From Saccharibacillus deserti (GTDB taxonomy: Bacteria > Bacillota > Bacilli > Paenibacillales > Paenibacillaceae): 64,000 bases of DNA. The position numbers and the translations under genes were made by a program. Below are positions 7,062 to 15,488 of this stretch, piece by piece. Each line of letters starts with the position of its first letter. Positions within the stretch are counted from its first letter, which is position 1. The notes under the pieces were generated by a model. The model was given only the letters and a program-made list of their open reading frames with translations. It was not told where the DNA came from and did no database searches. The DNA lies in NCBI RefSeq assembly GCF_013618475.1, contig NZ_JABJVN010000009.1, forward strand, positions 161,015-225,014. Reading direction: 5' to 3'.

Positions 7062-8543
7062 GTGGAACACACGCAAAACAAACGCAAATATGTACTGGCC
7101 GGCTTGATGCTGTCTACGTTTCTGGCAGCGGTGGAAGGTACGGTCATCAGTCCGGCAACGCCGTCGATCGTAGGCGAATTCGAAGCGGCGTCGCTGATGA
7201 GCTGGGTATTTGCCGCTTATCTGCTGACGATGGCCATAACCACGCCGATCTTCGGCAAGCTGAGCGATCTGTTCGGCCGCAAGCCCGTTTTCCTGACCGG
7301 CTGCCTTCTGTTTATTGCCGGCTCCGCCTTGTGCGGTTTCGCCGGCGGGATGGAGCAGCTGATCGCTTTTCGCGCGATTCAGGGTATCGGGGCGGGAGCG
7401 GTTATTCCGGTCACGTATACGATCGTAGGCGATCTGTACAAGATGGAAGAACGCGGCAAAGTGCAGGGCATGATCAGCTCCGTCTGGGGCATCGCTTCGC
7501 TGGTGGGACCGCTTCTGGGAGGCTATCTGGTCGATACCTTTTCCTGGCGCTGGATTTTCGGGATCAACGTGCCGTTCGGCCTGCTGGCCGTGCTGTTCAT
7601 CGCTTTGTTCCTCAAAGAAGAACGGACGCGCAAAAAGGCCGATATCGACTGGGCCGGCGCCGCGACCTTTACGATCGGCATGACGGCGCTGCTGCTGGCC
7701 CTCACTTCCGGCGGACAGAGCGCAGCCTGGAACTCGCCGCTGATTATCGGTCTGCTGGCGGGATCGATCGTCATGCTCGCCGCATTCGTGTGGATTGAGC
7801 AGCGGGCGACCGAACCGCTCGTGCCGCTCCAACTGTTCCGGATCCGCGATATTTTGTTCTCCAGTATCGCGGCCATCTTCGTCAGCACGCTGCTGATCGG
7901 CCTGACCACCTACGTTCCGCTGTGGGTACAGAGTGTGCAGCAGGGAAGCGCCGTATTGTCGGGCATGCTGCTGGCACCGATGTCATTCAGTTGGATCGCG
8001 GGTTCGTTTATCGCAGGCCGCATGATCGCCAAGAGCGGCGCGCGGGGAGCGGCCGTAATCGGCCTGGCCGCGCTTGTGGCGGGAAGCGCCGGCGTGGCTC
8101 TGATCGGCAGCGGTTCGCCGGGATACGTGCTTCCGCTGCTGATGCTAATACTCGGTCTCGGCTTCGGCATGTCGCTCACCGTGTTTACGATTGTGGCCCA
8201 GTCTTCGGTCGGCTACTCCATGCGCGGCGCTTCGACGGCGCTCAATACGTTTCTGCGTACGCTGGGCCAGACGCTCGGAGTCGCCTTTTTCGGAACGCTG
8301 CTCAATGCTTCGCTGCTGTCGGGTACGGGAGGAGCGGCATCCGGCGGAGCAACCGAAGCGGACATCAATGCGCTGCTGTCGGAACATACGCGCGCCGAGA
8401 TGTCTCCGGATAAACTTGCAGGCTTGTCGGGTATTCTCGAAAACGGGCTGCACAGCCTGTTTATCGTGATGCTGATCCTGACGGTGCTGGGTCTGCTCGC
8501 GGTGCTTCCGCTGAGTAAGCGTCCTCCGGCTCCCCGCGAATAA
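7062..8543 (+). CDS. DHA2-family multidrug exporter (EmrB/QacA type)
   Basis: This 493-residue protein has about fourteen transmembrane segments and major facilitator motifs: LMLSTFLAAVEGTVISPATPS in helix 1, GKLSDLFGRKP after helix 2 and the antiporter motif C region GIASLVGPLLGG in helix 5. The family expels hydrophobic drugs and dyes by proton exchange. I chose the GTG at 7062 because GGGAGG lies upstream and the first helix then begins correctly. A convergent MarR-family gene follows beyond a shared terminator and may regulate the exporter. That link is inferred from proximity. Confidence 0.88.
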   Translation: MEHTQNKRKYVLAGLMLSTFLAAVEGTVISPATPSIVGEFEAASLMSWVFAAYLLTMAITTPIFGKLSDLFGRKPVFLTGCLLFIAGSALCGFAGGMEQLIAFRAIQGIGAGAVIPVTYTIVGDLYKMEERGKVQGMISSVWGIASLVGPLLGGYLVDTFSWRWIFGINVPFGLLAVLFIALFLKEERTRKKADIDWAGAATFTIGMTALLLALTSGGQSAAWNSPLIIGLLAGSIVMLAAFVWIEQRATEPLVPLQLFRIRDILFSSIAAIFVSTLLIGLTTYVPLWVQSVQQGSAVLSGMLLAPMSFSWIAGSFIAGRMIAKSGARGAAVIGLAALVAGSAGVALIGSGSPGYVLPLLMLILGLGFGMSLTVFTIVAQSSVGYSMRGASTALNTFLRTLGQTLGVAFFGTLLNASLLSGTGGAASGGATEADINALLSEHTRAEMSPDKLAGLSGILENGLHSLFIVMLILTVLGLLAVLPLSKRPPAPRE

Positions 8544-8606
8544 CGGGAAACGGCAGAGGTTTCGTACTCGCGGTTTGCACCGTTTCCACACAAAGCTTGG
8601 CTGAAA

Positions 8607-8648
8607 AAAAGACGATTTCCCGGGGGGAGCCTCGGGAAATCGTCTTTT
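8607..8648. terminator. Bidirectional terminator between exporter and MarR gene
   Basis: A perfect 16-bp stem runs from AAAAGACGATTTCCCG (8607-8622) to CGGGAAATCGTCTTTT (8633-8648), with T-runs in both directions. Confidence 0.93.
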
Positions 8649-8757
8649 GGTATACGGACGCGGCGATTCGGCCATCGAGTGAAAGCCAAACATTGAGAAA
8701 TATTTCACTTAACAAGCAAGCGGTAAAATCGGACTTCTGCTCCGCCGGGGGCTGCGC

Positions 8758-9225
8758 TTACTTGCGCGCCGACGGAGAGAGTCTTTCGGCTTCCATGCCC
8801 ATTTTTTTGAGCAGCGAGATCAGTTGAAGCTTTTCTTCTTCCTGCAGGCCGACCAGTGCGTTTGTCAGACGTTCCGCATAATGGGGATAAGCATCGTCCA
8901 TCAGGGCTCGGCCTTTTTCCGTCAGTTCGGCATAGATAACGCGGCGATCGGTCGGGCAGGGATGGCGGACGAGCAGACCGTGGCGTTCCAACTTGTCGAT
9001 CACGTAGGTCACATTGCCGCTTTGCAGCAGGAGCTTGGCTCCGATCTGTTGAATCGGCTGCTGATCCTTGAAATAAAGAACTTCCAGAACGGCGAAGGCC
9101 GTAGGGTTGAAACCTTGAATCTTGCTGCCGCTGACGGCATGTTCGTTAACGCTCTTAAACGATTTGGCGAATACCCGGTATAGACGCAGGGACAATTCGG
9201 TATCGCGTGCCTGAGTATGGATCAT
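8758..9225 (-). CDS. MarR-family transcriptional regulator
   Basis: This 155-residue protein has the MarR winged helix. Helices run from residue 35 to 75, the recognition helix is in LLLQSGNVTYVIDKLERHGLL (about 66-86), and the wing carries the conserved DRR in PCPTDRRVIYAELTEKG (about 89-105). N- and C-terminal helices form the dimer interface. MarR proteins repress efflux or stress genes and release DNA on ligand binding. It converges with a DHA2 exporter and diverges from ecsAB, so either could be a target. A GGGCGGAG ribosome binding site precedes the ATG. Confidence 0.88.
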   Translation of the reverse strand: MIHTQARDTELSLRLYRVFAKSFKSVNEHAVSGSKIQGFNPTAFAVLEVLYFKDQQPIQQIGAKLLLQSGNVTYVIDKLERHGLLVRHPCPTDRRVIYAELTEKGRALMDDAYPHYAERLTNALVGLQEEEKLQLISLLKKMGMEAERLSPSARK

Positions 9226-9517
9226 TACGACTCCGCCCTTTCAAATTTTGGTAGATGGATTATGTTTATCTTAGTTCAGCACTAATGTTTGAGAACATGT
9301 CATTTATCACAGTTTTTCATTTTAACTATTAAAATTTTATGCTTTTCATTAAAGCTTCAAATTTAAAGTGACTGCGCGCACAGGAATTATTTGGGAAAAA
9401 GAAACGAAAAGATAAAAAATACGTAACAGGGAGGATGAACGCTTGTTTCTTCCGCTTGGGCTGCCGGAATCGCGCAGTCCGAAAATTGAGGAAGAACCGG
9501 CATAAGGAGGGAAGGAA
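9226..9517. other. AT-rich divergent intergenic region
   Basis: This stretch between the MarR gene and ecsA is clearly richer in A and T than its surroundings. It contains a small dyad, ATGTT-tgag-AACAT (9285-9298), that could be the MarR operator. Promoters in both directions are expected, but none is a clear consensus match. Confidence 0.4.
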
Positions 9518-10252
9518 ATGGCAGAGTGGACAGAGCTTGAACATGAAGAGAGCGAAGCCATGCTGGATATCCGTATCGATGAAGCGGGTTATTCGCCGGG
9601 CGACGCCTGCGTGAGAGATATTTCTTTCCGGGTAGGCCGCGGGGAGTTGGTCGGATTGATCGGGCCCAACGGCGCGGGAAAAAGCACGACCATCAAAGCG
9701 ATCCTGAAACTGATTCCCCACGTCAAAGGACAGATCGAGCTGGGAGGTTCGGGCACTTATGCGTACGTTCCCGAACAGCCTCTTTATTACGACACGCTGA
9801 CATTATGGGAGCATCTTGCTTTGGCCGGGGCGGCTTACGGCATGGAAGAAGGGGAATTCGAGCGCAGTGCCCATGAACTGCTGGAGCGTTTTCGCATGAC
9901 CGATGCCCGCGATAAGCTGCCCGGCGGAATGTCCAAAGGCATGAAGCAGAAAATGATGCTGATGCTCGGGTTCCTGCTGAAGCCCGACATCTATATTGTG
10001 GACGAGCCGTTTATCGGCCTCGACCCGCGCGCCACCCGGGACTTTTTGCGGCTGTTGGAAGAAGAAAGGAAGCGCGGAGCGGGTGTGCTGATGTGTACCC
10101 ACGTGCTCGATACAGCCGAAAAAATCTGCGATTATTTCGTGCTGCTCTCGGGCGGGGAGGCGGCGGCTCAAGGCGATATGGCGCAGATTCGGGCAGCGAG
10201 CGGGCTGGCCGAAGGCGATCTGTTTGACTGCTTCGAGGCGCTGACGATATGA
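9518..10252 (+). CDS. ecsA: ABC transporter ATPase EcsA
   Basis: This 244-residue ATPase has Walker A GPNGAGKST (about residue 51), a signature region GGMSKGMKQKMML (about 140), Walker B IYIVDEP (about 158) and a D-loop with FIGLDP. The sequence order and the YVPEQPLYYDTLTLWEHL segment match Bacillus EcsA, whose transporter affects protein secretion, intramembrane proteolysis and competence. AAGGAGGG precedes the ATG. The final four bases overlap the start of the membrane subunit. Confidence 0.88.
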   Translation: MAEWTELEHEESEAMLDIRIDEAGYSPGDACVRDISFRVGRGELVGLIGPNGAGKSTTIKAILKLIPHVKGQIELGGSGTYAYVPEQPLYYDTLTLWEHLALAGAAYGMEEGEFERSAHELLERFRMTDARDKLPGGMSKGMKQKMMLMLGFLLKPDIYIVDEPFIGLDPRATRDFLRLLEEERKRGAGVLMCTHVLDTAEKICDYFVLLSGGEAAAQGDMAQIRAASGLAEGDLFDCFEALTI

Positions 10253-11532
10253 ACCGGTTGGCGCGGGGGAACACCGGATCAGCCCGACTCGCCCGGCCGG
10301 CAGCCCTGTTCCGGCGGCGGCTGCGCGACCATATCGACTGGGAACGCAAAAATTGGCGTCTGGTTGTCGATTGGGTGGTTGCTTTGTATATCATTGTTCC
10401 GTTCGGATTGCTGGGCGGCCGCTATTATTACGGGTTCTGGAACGGTGAAATTCCGGAGGTGGTGCAGAGCCTGCCGCTTGCCGTACTTTTGTTGGTTCCG
10501 CTGCTCACTGCATGGGCCTCCCGGCCGATCCTGATGCTGGAACAGGCGGACGCTGTCTTTCTTCGGCAGCGTCCCGGATGGCTGGAAGGGGTAACGGCCC
10601 GCGCACTCGTTTTGTTTGCGGCATTTCAGGCGATCAAGACTTTGCTGGTGTTCGCGGTCCTGCTGCCTTTCCTAAGGGAGCTGTACGGGATTCCGTGGGG
10701 AACGATCATGGCCTCCGGCCTGGCGGCATGGATGCTGCACCTTGCAGTGGGCATGTTGATCCACTTTACCGTCGTATTCCGGCGGGAGCGCCTTAAAAGC
10801 AATGCCGCTTCAGGCGGTTTGTTGGCAGCATCCGCGTTATTTTTGTGGGCGGCTTCCTCGGGAGCTGCCACAAGTTTGGCGGCAGCGGCGGCGCTCGGCG
10901 CGGCGGCCGTCTGGCTGATGAGAACACGTACGACGCTGTCTCATCATTTCGAGGAAAGCGCGGCAGCCGACACCGCGGCCCGTTTTCGCTTCGCCGCCCT
11001 GCTGCTGGCGCGTGCCGTGGACAAGCCCCAGCCGCCCAAGCGCAAAGCCCTGCTGCTGCGCCGCTCCGGACCGCTGCTGCCGCGCTTCGCGGGCAGTTGG
11101 CAGACTCGGCAGATCGCGGATGCCGCCTTGAAAAGCGCAATGCGCGAACGGGGTTATGCAGGCATGTATCTGCAGTTCCTCGGCATTAGCCTGGCGGCCG
11201 CGGCCGTCGGCCCCGTCTGGCTCGGGTGGATTGTCGTACCGCTGATGCTGCTGCTGTTCTCCATATGGCTGCGCGGATTGTGGGTCACGTTCGCCAGCCA
11301 TGCGTTCCCTCCGGTTGCGGCGATGGACAGCGTCCTGCTGGACTCGGCCTGCGCTCCTGCCGTCGGAATTCAAATGCTGCCGCTTGCTTTTGCATTGAGT
11401 GCCTGCCTCGGCGTCAAAGTGTTTGCTGCCTGGTGGGGAGCTGCAGTGTTCGGTCTGCCTGGTGCGTTCGCAGGGATGCTGCTGGCTTATCTGCTTGCTG
11501 CATTTTGGCAGAAAAAAGAACCGTCCGTCTAG
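10249..11532 (+). CDS. ecsB: ABC transporter membrane subunit EcsB
   Basis: This 427-residue EcsB-like permease starts with a basic segment (RRRLRDHIDWERKNWRLVVDW) and has two blocks of hydrophobic helices. A basic cytosolic loop of about 60 residues lies between them (positions about 235-295). It overlaps ecsA by 4 bp, giving translational coupling and a two-gene operon. A third gene, ecsC, found in some Bacillales, is not here. The substrate of EcsAB is not settled in the family. A perfect 12-bp terminator follows. Confidence 0.85.
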   Translation: MNRLARGNTGSARLARPAALFRRRLRDHIDWERKNWRLVVDWVVALYIIVPFGLLGGRYYYGFWNGEIPEVVQSLPLAVLLLVPLLTAWASRPILMLEQADAVFLRQRPGWLEGVTARALVLFAAFQAIKTLLVFAVLLPFLRELYGIPWGTIMASGLAAWMLHLAVGMLIHFTVVFRRERLKSNAASGGLLAASALFLWAASSGAATSLAAAAALGAAAVWLMRTRTTLSHHFEESAAADTAARFRFAALLLARAVDKPQPPKRKALLLRRSGPLLPRFAGSWQTRQIADAALKSAMRERGYAGMYLQFLGISLAAAAVGPVWLGWIVVPLMLLLFSIWLRGLWVTFASHAFPPVAAMDSVLLDSACAPAVGIQMLPLAFALSACLGVKVFAAWWGAAVFGLPGAFAGMLLAYLLAAFWQKKEPSV

Positions 11533-11555
11533 GCAAGCAGCTTGTACAGACTGGG

Positions 11556-11592
11556 AAAAGCCGTACCCGCCATCGTGGCAGGTACGGCTTTT
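11556..11592. terminator. Terminator after ecsB
   Basis: AAAAGCCGTACC (11556-11567) pairs with GGTACGGCTTTT (11581-11592). It lies between convergent genes and has A/T runs on both sides. Confidence 0.9.
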
Positions 11593-11655
11593 GTAGGGAA
11601 ACGGGTACAAGCGACAAGAGGGTGCAGCGGTTCATTCCACTTCTGCCTGCCGGCG

Positions 11656-12930
11656 TCAGCCGCGCAGCGCCAAAGCCCGTTCCGCCGCACTTGTCCCGGC
11701 GGCATGGCCGGTCGAGAACGCCGCCGTGATGTTGTAGCCGCCCGTGTATCCGTGAATGTCCAGCAGTTCGCCGCAGAAATACAAGCCGCCCGTCAGTTTG
11801 GACTCCAGCGTGGACGGGTCGACTTCCTTCAGATGGACGCCTCCGCCCGTCACGAACGCATCCTCGATCGAGAGCGTACCGTTGAGCGGAATCGGGAAAG
11901 CCTTGATGAGCTTCGCAAGCTCCGTCCACTTGGCTTTGGGAATGTTGTCGTGCGTCAGCATTTCGTCGAGCTCCGCGCGTACGAGCAGCAGCGGAATCAG
12001 CTTTTCCGGCACGGCCGTTTTCAGTACGTTCTTGATCGCTTTCTTCGGATCGGCCGCCGTCAGGTTCAGCGTTTCCCGGTAGACGTCGTCGGCGCTGCGG
12101 TCCGGCATCAGGTCGACCGTGACGCGCACCGTGCCTCCCGCCTGCTTGTCCAGCTCCTTGACCACGTACTGGCTGCAGCGCAGCGCCGCCGGACCGGACA
12201 GGCCGAAGTGGGTGAACAGCATGTCGCCGACATGCGTGACGAGCTTTTTGCCTTTGCCGCTCCAGACCGTCAGTTCGATGTCCCGCAGCGACAATCCCTG
12301 CAGTTCCTTGCTCTGGATAAACGCGGCCCCCGAAGTTAGCGGAACCTCGGTCGGGAACAGCTTGGTGACCGTATGTCCGGCTTCTTCCGCCCACGGATAA
12401 CCGTCGCCGGTGGAGCCGGTCTTGGGCACGGATTTCCCGCCGACCGCCGCAATCACGCAGGAGGCGGAAATCGTGGTGCCGTTTTTGAGCCGTACGCCTG
12501 CCGCTTGTCCGTCTTCATATAACAGGCTCTCTACGGGCGTATTGATTCGCACTTCGACACCAAGCGAGCGGACCCGTCCGACCAGCGCATCCACCACGGT
12601 CTTCGCCCGGTCGCTGACCGGAAACATGCGTCCGTTGTCTTCTTCCTTGAGGGCAATGCCCAATCCTTCGAAAAAAGCGATGATATCGCGGCTGCCGAAC
12701 TGCGCCAGCGCGCTGTAGAGGAACCGGCCGTTGCCGGGAATCCATTTGATCAGTTCGTCATATTCCTTGTTGTTCGTGACATTGCAGCGTCCTCCGCCCG
12801 AGATGCCGAGTTTGCGGCCGAGCTTGTCTCCTTTGTCGAGCAGCAGCACGCGGGCGCCGCGTTCTCCGGCCGCGGCGGCGGCCATCAATCCCGCCGACCC
12901 TCCGCCGACGACGATTACTTCATAGTCCAA
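11656..12930 (-). CDS. HI0933/YtfP-family flavoprotein oxidoreductase
   Basis: This 424-residue FAD-binding protein has the dinucleotide motif VVGGGSAGLMAAAAAGERGARVLLLDKG at the N-terminus. The family signature KLGRKLGISGGGRCNVTNN follows (about residues 37-55), and the C-terminal GELLDIHGYTGGYNITAAFSTGHAAG closes the FAD site. The family includes Bacillus YtfP and clostridial BaiN, and the physiological substrate is generally unknown. The gene stands alone, with a terminator shared with the convergent ecsB. Upstream it diverges from the bacilliredoxin gene. Confidence 0.88.
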   Translation of the reverse strand: MDYEVIVVGGGSAGLMAAAAAGERGARVLLLDKGDKLGRKLGISGGGRCNVTNNKEYDELIKWIPGNGRFLYSALAQFGSRDIIAFFEGLGIALKEEDNGRMFPVSDRAKTVVDALVGRVRSLGVEVRINTPVESLLYEDGQAAGVRLKNGTTISASCVIAAVGGKSVPKTGSTGDGYPWAEEAGHTVTKLFPTEVPLTSGAAFIQSKELQGLSLRDIELTVWSGKGKKLVTHVGDMLFTHFGLSGPAALRCSQYVVKELDKQAGGTVRVTVDLMPDRSADDVYRETLNLTAADPKKAIKNVLKTAVPEKLIPLLLVRAELDEMLTHDNIPKAKWTELAKLIKAFPIPLNGTLSIEDAFVTGGGVHLKEVDPSTLESKLTGGLYFCGELLDIHGYTGGYNITAAFSTGHAAGTSAAERALALRG

Positions 12931-13111
12931 CTTGCATCTTCCTTTTCGTTTGCTTTTTTTCCATCATAGCACAAAACACCGCCGCAAAAATCCGGAAAAG
13001 AACGAAGAATCGGGGAGAAAGCGGGCAGTTCCCTGCGCATAACGGCTTTCCTTTGGTTAGGAGGAGCGGTATAATGGAGGCACATCAACGTTTTGAAGGA
13101 GTGAATCGAAC

Positions 13112-13546
13112 ATGGCTATGTCTTTCGACCAATATATGCGCGACATGATTCAACCGATGCGGGATGAATTGACTTCGCTCGGCATCCAGGAGCTGCGTAC
13201 GCCGGAGGAAGTGGAAGCCAATCTTCCCAACGCTTCGGGCACGACGCTCGTTGTCATCAATTCGGTCTGCGGCTGTGCCGCCGGACAATGCCGTCCGGGT
13301 GTGGCCCAGGCGCTTCAGCACGACAAGAAACCCGACAATCTGTTTACGGTATTTGCCGGACAGGACAAAGAAGCGACGGCCCAGGCCCGCGAATATTTCG
13401 CGCCGTTTCCGCCGTCTTCGCCTTCGATCGCGATGTTCAAAGACGGAGAGTTGGTCCACTTTATCGAGCGTCACGGGATCGAAGACCGCTCCGCCGGAGA
13501 AATTGCCGATGAGCTGACCCGGAAATTCGACGAATTCTGCGGCTGA
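13112..13546 (+). CDS. Bacilliredoxin, BrxA/BrxB family
   Basis: This 144-residue thioredoxin-fold protein has the characteristic CGC active site at residues 53-55 (INSVCGCAAGQCRPG) and the later FAGQDKEATAQAREYF and PPSSPSIAMFKDG segments. Bacilliredoxins remove bacillithiol from oxidised protein thiols after hypochlorite or peroxide stress. BrxA (YphP) and BrxB (YqiW) are close paralogues, and I cannot tell which one this is. AAGGAG lies upstream of the ATG, and a TATAAT box sits at 13070. A terminator follows. Confidence 0.93.
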   Translation: MAMSFDQYMRDMIQPMRDELTSLGIQELRTPEEVEANLPNASGTTLVVINSVCGCAAGQCRPGVAQALQHDKKPDNLFTVFAGQDKEATAQAREYFAPFPPSSPSIAMFKDGELVHFIERHGIEDRSAGEIADELTRKFDEFCG

Positions 13547-13574
13547 TTTTCAAGCTCCGAAATTCCGGCTCTCC

Positions 13575-13611
13575 AAGCCCCGGCGGACCCCGTGTCCGGT
13601 CGGGGCTTTTT
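13575..13611 (+). terminator. Terminator after the bacilliredoxin gene
   Basis: AAGCCCCG (13575-13582) pairs with CGGGGCTT (13601-13608), with an inner GGAC/GTCC helix and a T-run. Confidence 0.85.
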
Positions 13612-13687
13612 GCATGTCCAGGCACGCAGGGCAAGGTCGAGTCGGGCAAAAAAAGGCCGCGTAAGTTCGATGTCAGGCTCTTACGGG

Positions 13688-13693
13688 TATAAT
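13688..13693 (+). promoter_or_regulatory. Putative -10 box of nadE
   Basis: A TATAAT hexamer lies 70 bp before the nadE start. The -35 region 17 bp upstream (GTTCGA) is a poor match, so this is only a probable promoter. Confidence 0.4.
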
Positions 13694-13763
13694 GATGAAG
13701 AGAGGCATTATCCATTTTGTCCGGTAGAAGCAGGTTCCGGATATTCAAAGGAGCGAATGTACG

Positions 13764-14579
13764 ATGAGTTTACAGCAGCAAATTATCGCGGAATTGGGCG
13801 TGCAGCCTACGATCGATCCGGAAGCGGAGATCCGTAAACGGGTCGATTTCCTGAAGCAGTACGTGCTGGGTTCGGGGACCAACGGTCTGCTGATCGCCAT
13901 CAGCGGCGGTGTGGACAGTGCCGTGGCGACGGGTCTGTGCAAACGGGCGACGGACGAGCTGACCCAGGAGACGGGCAAAGAGTATATCACGCTCGGCGTG
14001 TTCCAGCCTTACGGCGAACAATCCGATATCGAGCACAGTTACGCGACAGCCAAGGCTTTCGGTCTGACCCATACGGTCGAGACGAATATCCAGGATGCCG
14101 TCGATCATGTCGCTTCGACCGTCGAGAAGAGCTTCCAGAAGCTCGATATCAACAACCCGCATCAGATGACCGACAAAGGCAAAGGCAATATCAAAGCGAG
14201 AACGCGGATGGTCGTTCAGTACGCGCTGTCGTTCGAGATGAATCTGCTGGTTGTCGGTACGGACCACGCGTCCGAAGCGATCACGGGCTTCTATACCAAG
14301 TGGGGCGACGGTGCGGTCGACGTGACGCCGCTGTCTACGCTGAACAAACGCCAGGTTCGCCAGGTAGCGAGCGCTCTGGGCGTACCGGCCGATATCGTGA
14401 CCAAAGCGCCGACCGCCGGTTTGTGGGTCGGCCAGACCGACGAGACGGAGCTTGGCATCACCTACGACGAGAACAGCGATTATCTGGAAGGCAAGGAAAT
14501 CTCGCCGAACGCACAGTCGCTGCTCGAGAACTTCTACAAGAGAACCGCGCACAAACGCAATCCGATTCCGGGCATCTGA
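13764..14579 (+). CDS. nadE: Ammonia-dependent NAD+ synthetase
   Basis: This 271-residue enzyme of the N-type ATP pyrophosphatase fold makes NAD+ from deamido-NAD+, ATP and ammonia, the last step of NAD synthesis. The PP-loop SGGVDSAVATGL is near residue 47. The NAD-binding segments GNIKARTRMVVQY (about 140) and GTDHASEAITGFYTKWGDGAVD (about 163) are intact, as is the C-terminal HKRNPIPG. No glutaminase domain is fused, so ammonia must be supplied. AAAGGAG precedes the ATG. A terminator about 110 bp downstream closes the unit. Confidence 0.95.
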   Translation: MSLQQQIIAELGVQPTIDPEAEIRKRVDFLKQYVLGSGTNGLLIAISGGVDSAVATGLCKRATDELTQETGKEYITLGVFQPYGEQSDIEHSYATAKAFGLTHTVETNIQDAVDHVASTVEKSFQKLDINNPHQMTDKGKGNIKARTRMVVQYALSFEMNLLVVGTDHASEAITGFYTKWGDGAVDVTPLSTLNKRQVRQVASALGVPADIVTKAPTAGLWVGQTDETELGITYDENSDYLEGKEISPNAQSLLENFYKRTAHKRNPIPGI

Positions 14580-14688
14580 TTTTTGGAGTCTGCGGGACCG
14601 CCGGGAAGCTGCAGTCATGAACGTTCCGGCACCGGGAGACGGCTTTGGCCGGAAGCTTGCGGATGCGGGAGGCGTCGATAGACGGGGA

Positions 14689-14716
14689 AAAGATCCGCTG
14701 AGGCGGGTCTTTTTTT
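14689..14716 (+). terminator. Terminator after nadE
   Basis: AAGATCCGC (14690-14698) pairs with GCGGGTCTT (14703-14711) through one G-U pair, with a TGAG loop and a seven-T tail. Confidence 0.8.
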
Positions 14717-14736
14717 CGTGCGGAAATAGCTGCATG

Positions 14737-14935
14737 AGGAACGTTATTTCTCCGAACCCGGCGCTTGGGAGCGAATAACTGCGATCGAACCGTTATTTCA
14801 CGATTATCTCGGTGTTCGGTCTTGGTAAAAGCGCGATAAGGGTCCGAGCGCGGTCATTTCGTTTTTTCGAACCGAGAAAAGAGAAATAACGACCCTCCAG
14901 CCGTTATTTTTTCCCGGAAAAAGGCCGTAAACGAA
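14737..14935. repeat. Intergenic cluster of GTTATTTC motifs
   Basis: This non-coding stretch contains the same short motif several times on both strands: CGTTATTTC at about 14743 and 14791, GAAATAACG at 14883 and CCGTTATTTT at about 14901. A related GAATAACTG lies near 14772. The inner TCTCGGT...CGAACCGAGA pairing (about 14807 and 14869) makes a long stem-loop. It resembles a dispersed intergenic repeat. No gene is visible here. Confidence 0.45.
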
Positions 14936-15089
14936 GGAGCTCACGCAGACAGCCGGGAGCGAGCATGACCAAGAACGCGAATAACGTTGGGCGGAACTGG
15001 AGTTCCCCTTCGCCTCCTGATACAATATAGAGCGGAGCCGAGGCCTGTACCGGAACGGCCGAAGAGATCCCCAGGTGGAGGAATGCCGG

Positions 15090-15488
15090 ATGATTTATGG
15101 AATCGGCCACGATATATTGGAAATCGCGCGTGTAGAGCGGCTGCTTGGCGGCGCGCAGGCTGCACGCTTTTTGCAAAGGATATTGACCCCTGCCGAGCTG
15201 GAGATCGCGGAGCGGCGCGGACCGAAACGGGCGGAATTCGTGTCGGGGCGCTTTGCGGCCAAGGAAGCTATTGTCAAAGCATTCGGCTGCGGGATCGGAC
15301 AAAAGGTTGGATTTGAGGATATCGAGATCGTACCGGACGCTCTCGGCAAACCCGGCGTACGTTTGTCGGACGCGGCCTGGAGCCGCTTGCAGCTGCCGGG
15401 CGGGAACGGTTACGCCATCCATTTGAGCATTACGCATCAGCCGGCGATGGCTTCGGCCTTCGCCGTAGTGGAAAGGACGACATCATGA
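15090..15488 (+). CDS. acpS: Holo-acyl-carrier-protein synthase
   Basis: This 132-residue AcpS-type phosphopantetheinyl transferase moves 4'-phosphopantetheine from CoA to the serine of ACP. The Mg2+ ligand Asp8 is in IGHDILEI, and the second motif RFAAKEAIVKAFG (about residues 54-66, Glu59) is intact. So is the C-terminal HLSITHQPAMASAFAVVE. I chose the ATG at 15090, with GGTGGAGG 8 nt before it. The stop overlaps the start of mutY, so the genes are coupled. A pairing with alr, common in Bacillus, is absent. Confidence 0.93.
   Translation: MIYGIGHDILEIARVERLLGGAQAARFLQRILTPAELEIAERRGPKRAEFVSGRFAAKEAIVKAFGCGIGQKVGFEDIEIVPDALGKPGVRLSDAAWSRLQLPGGNGYAIHLSITHQPAMASAFAVVERTTS

Noticed and set aside
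6540..7832. A 430-codon minus-strand frame
   Set aside because: It lies opposite the DHA2 exporter, contains no domain and crosses a terminator.
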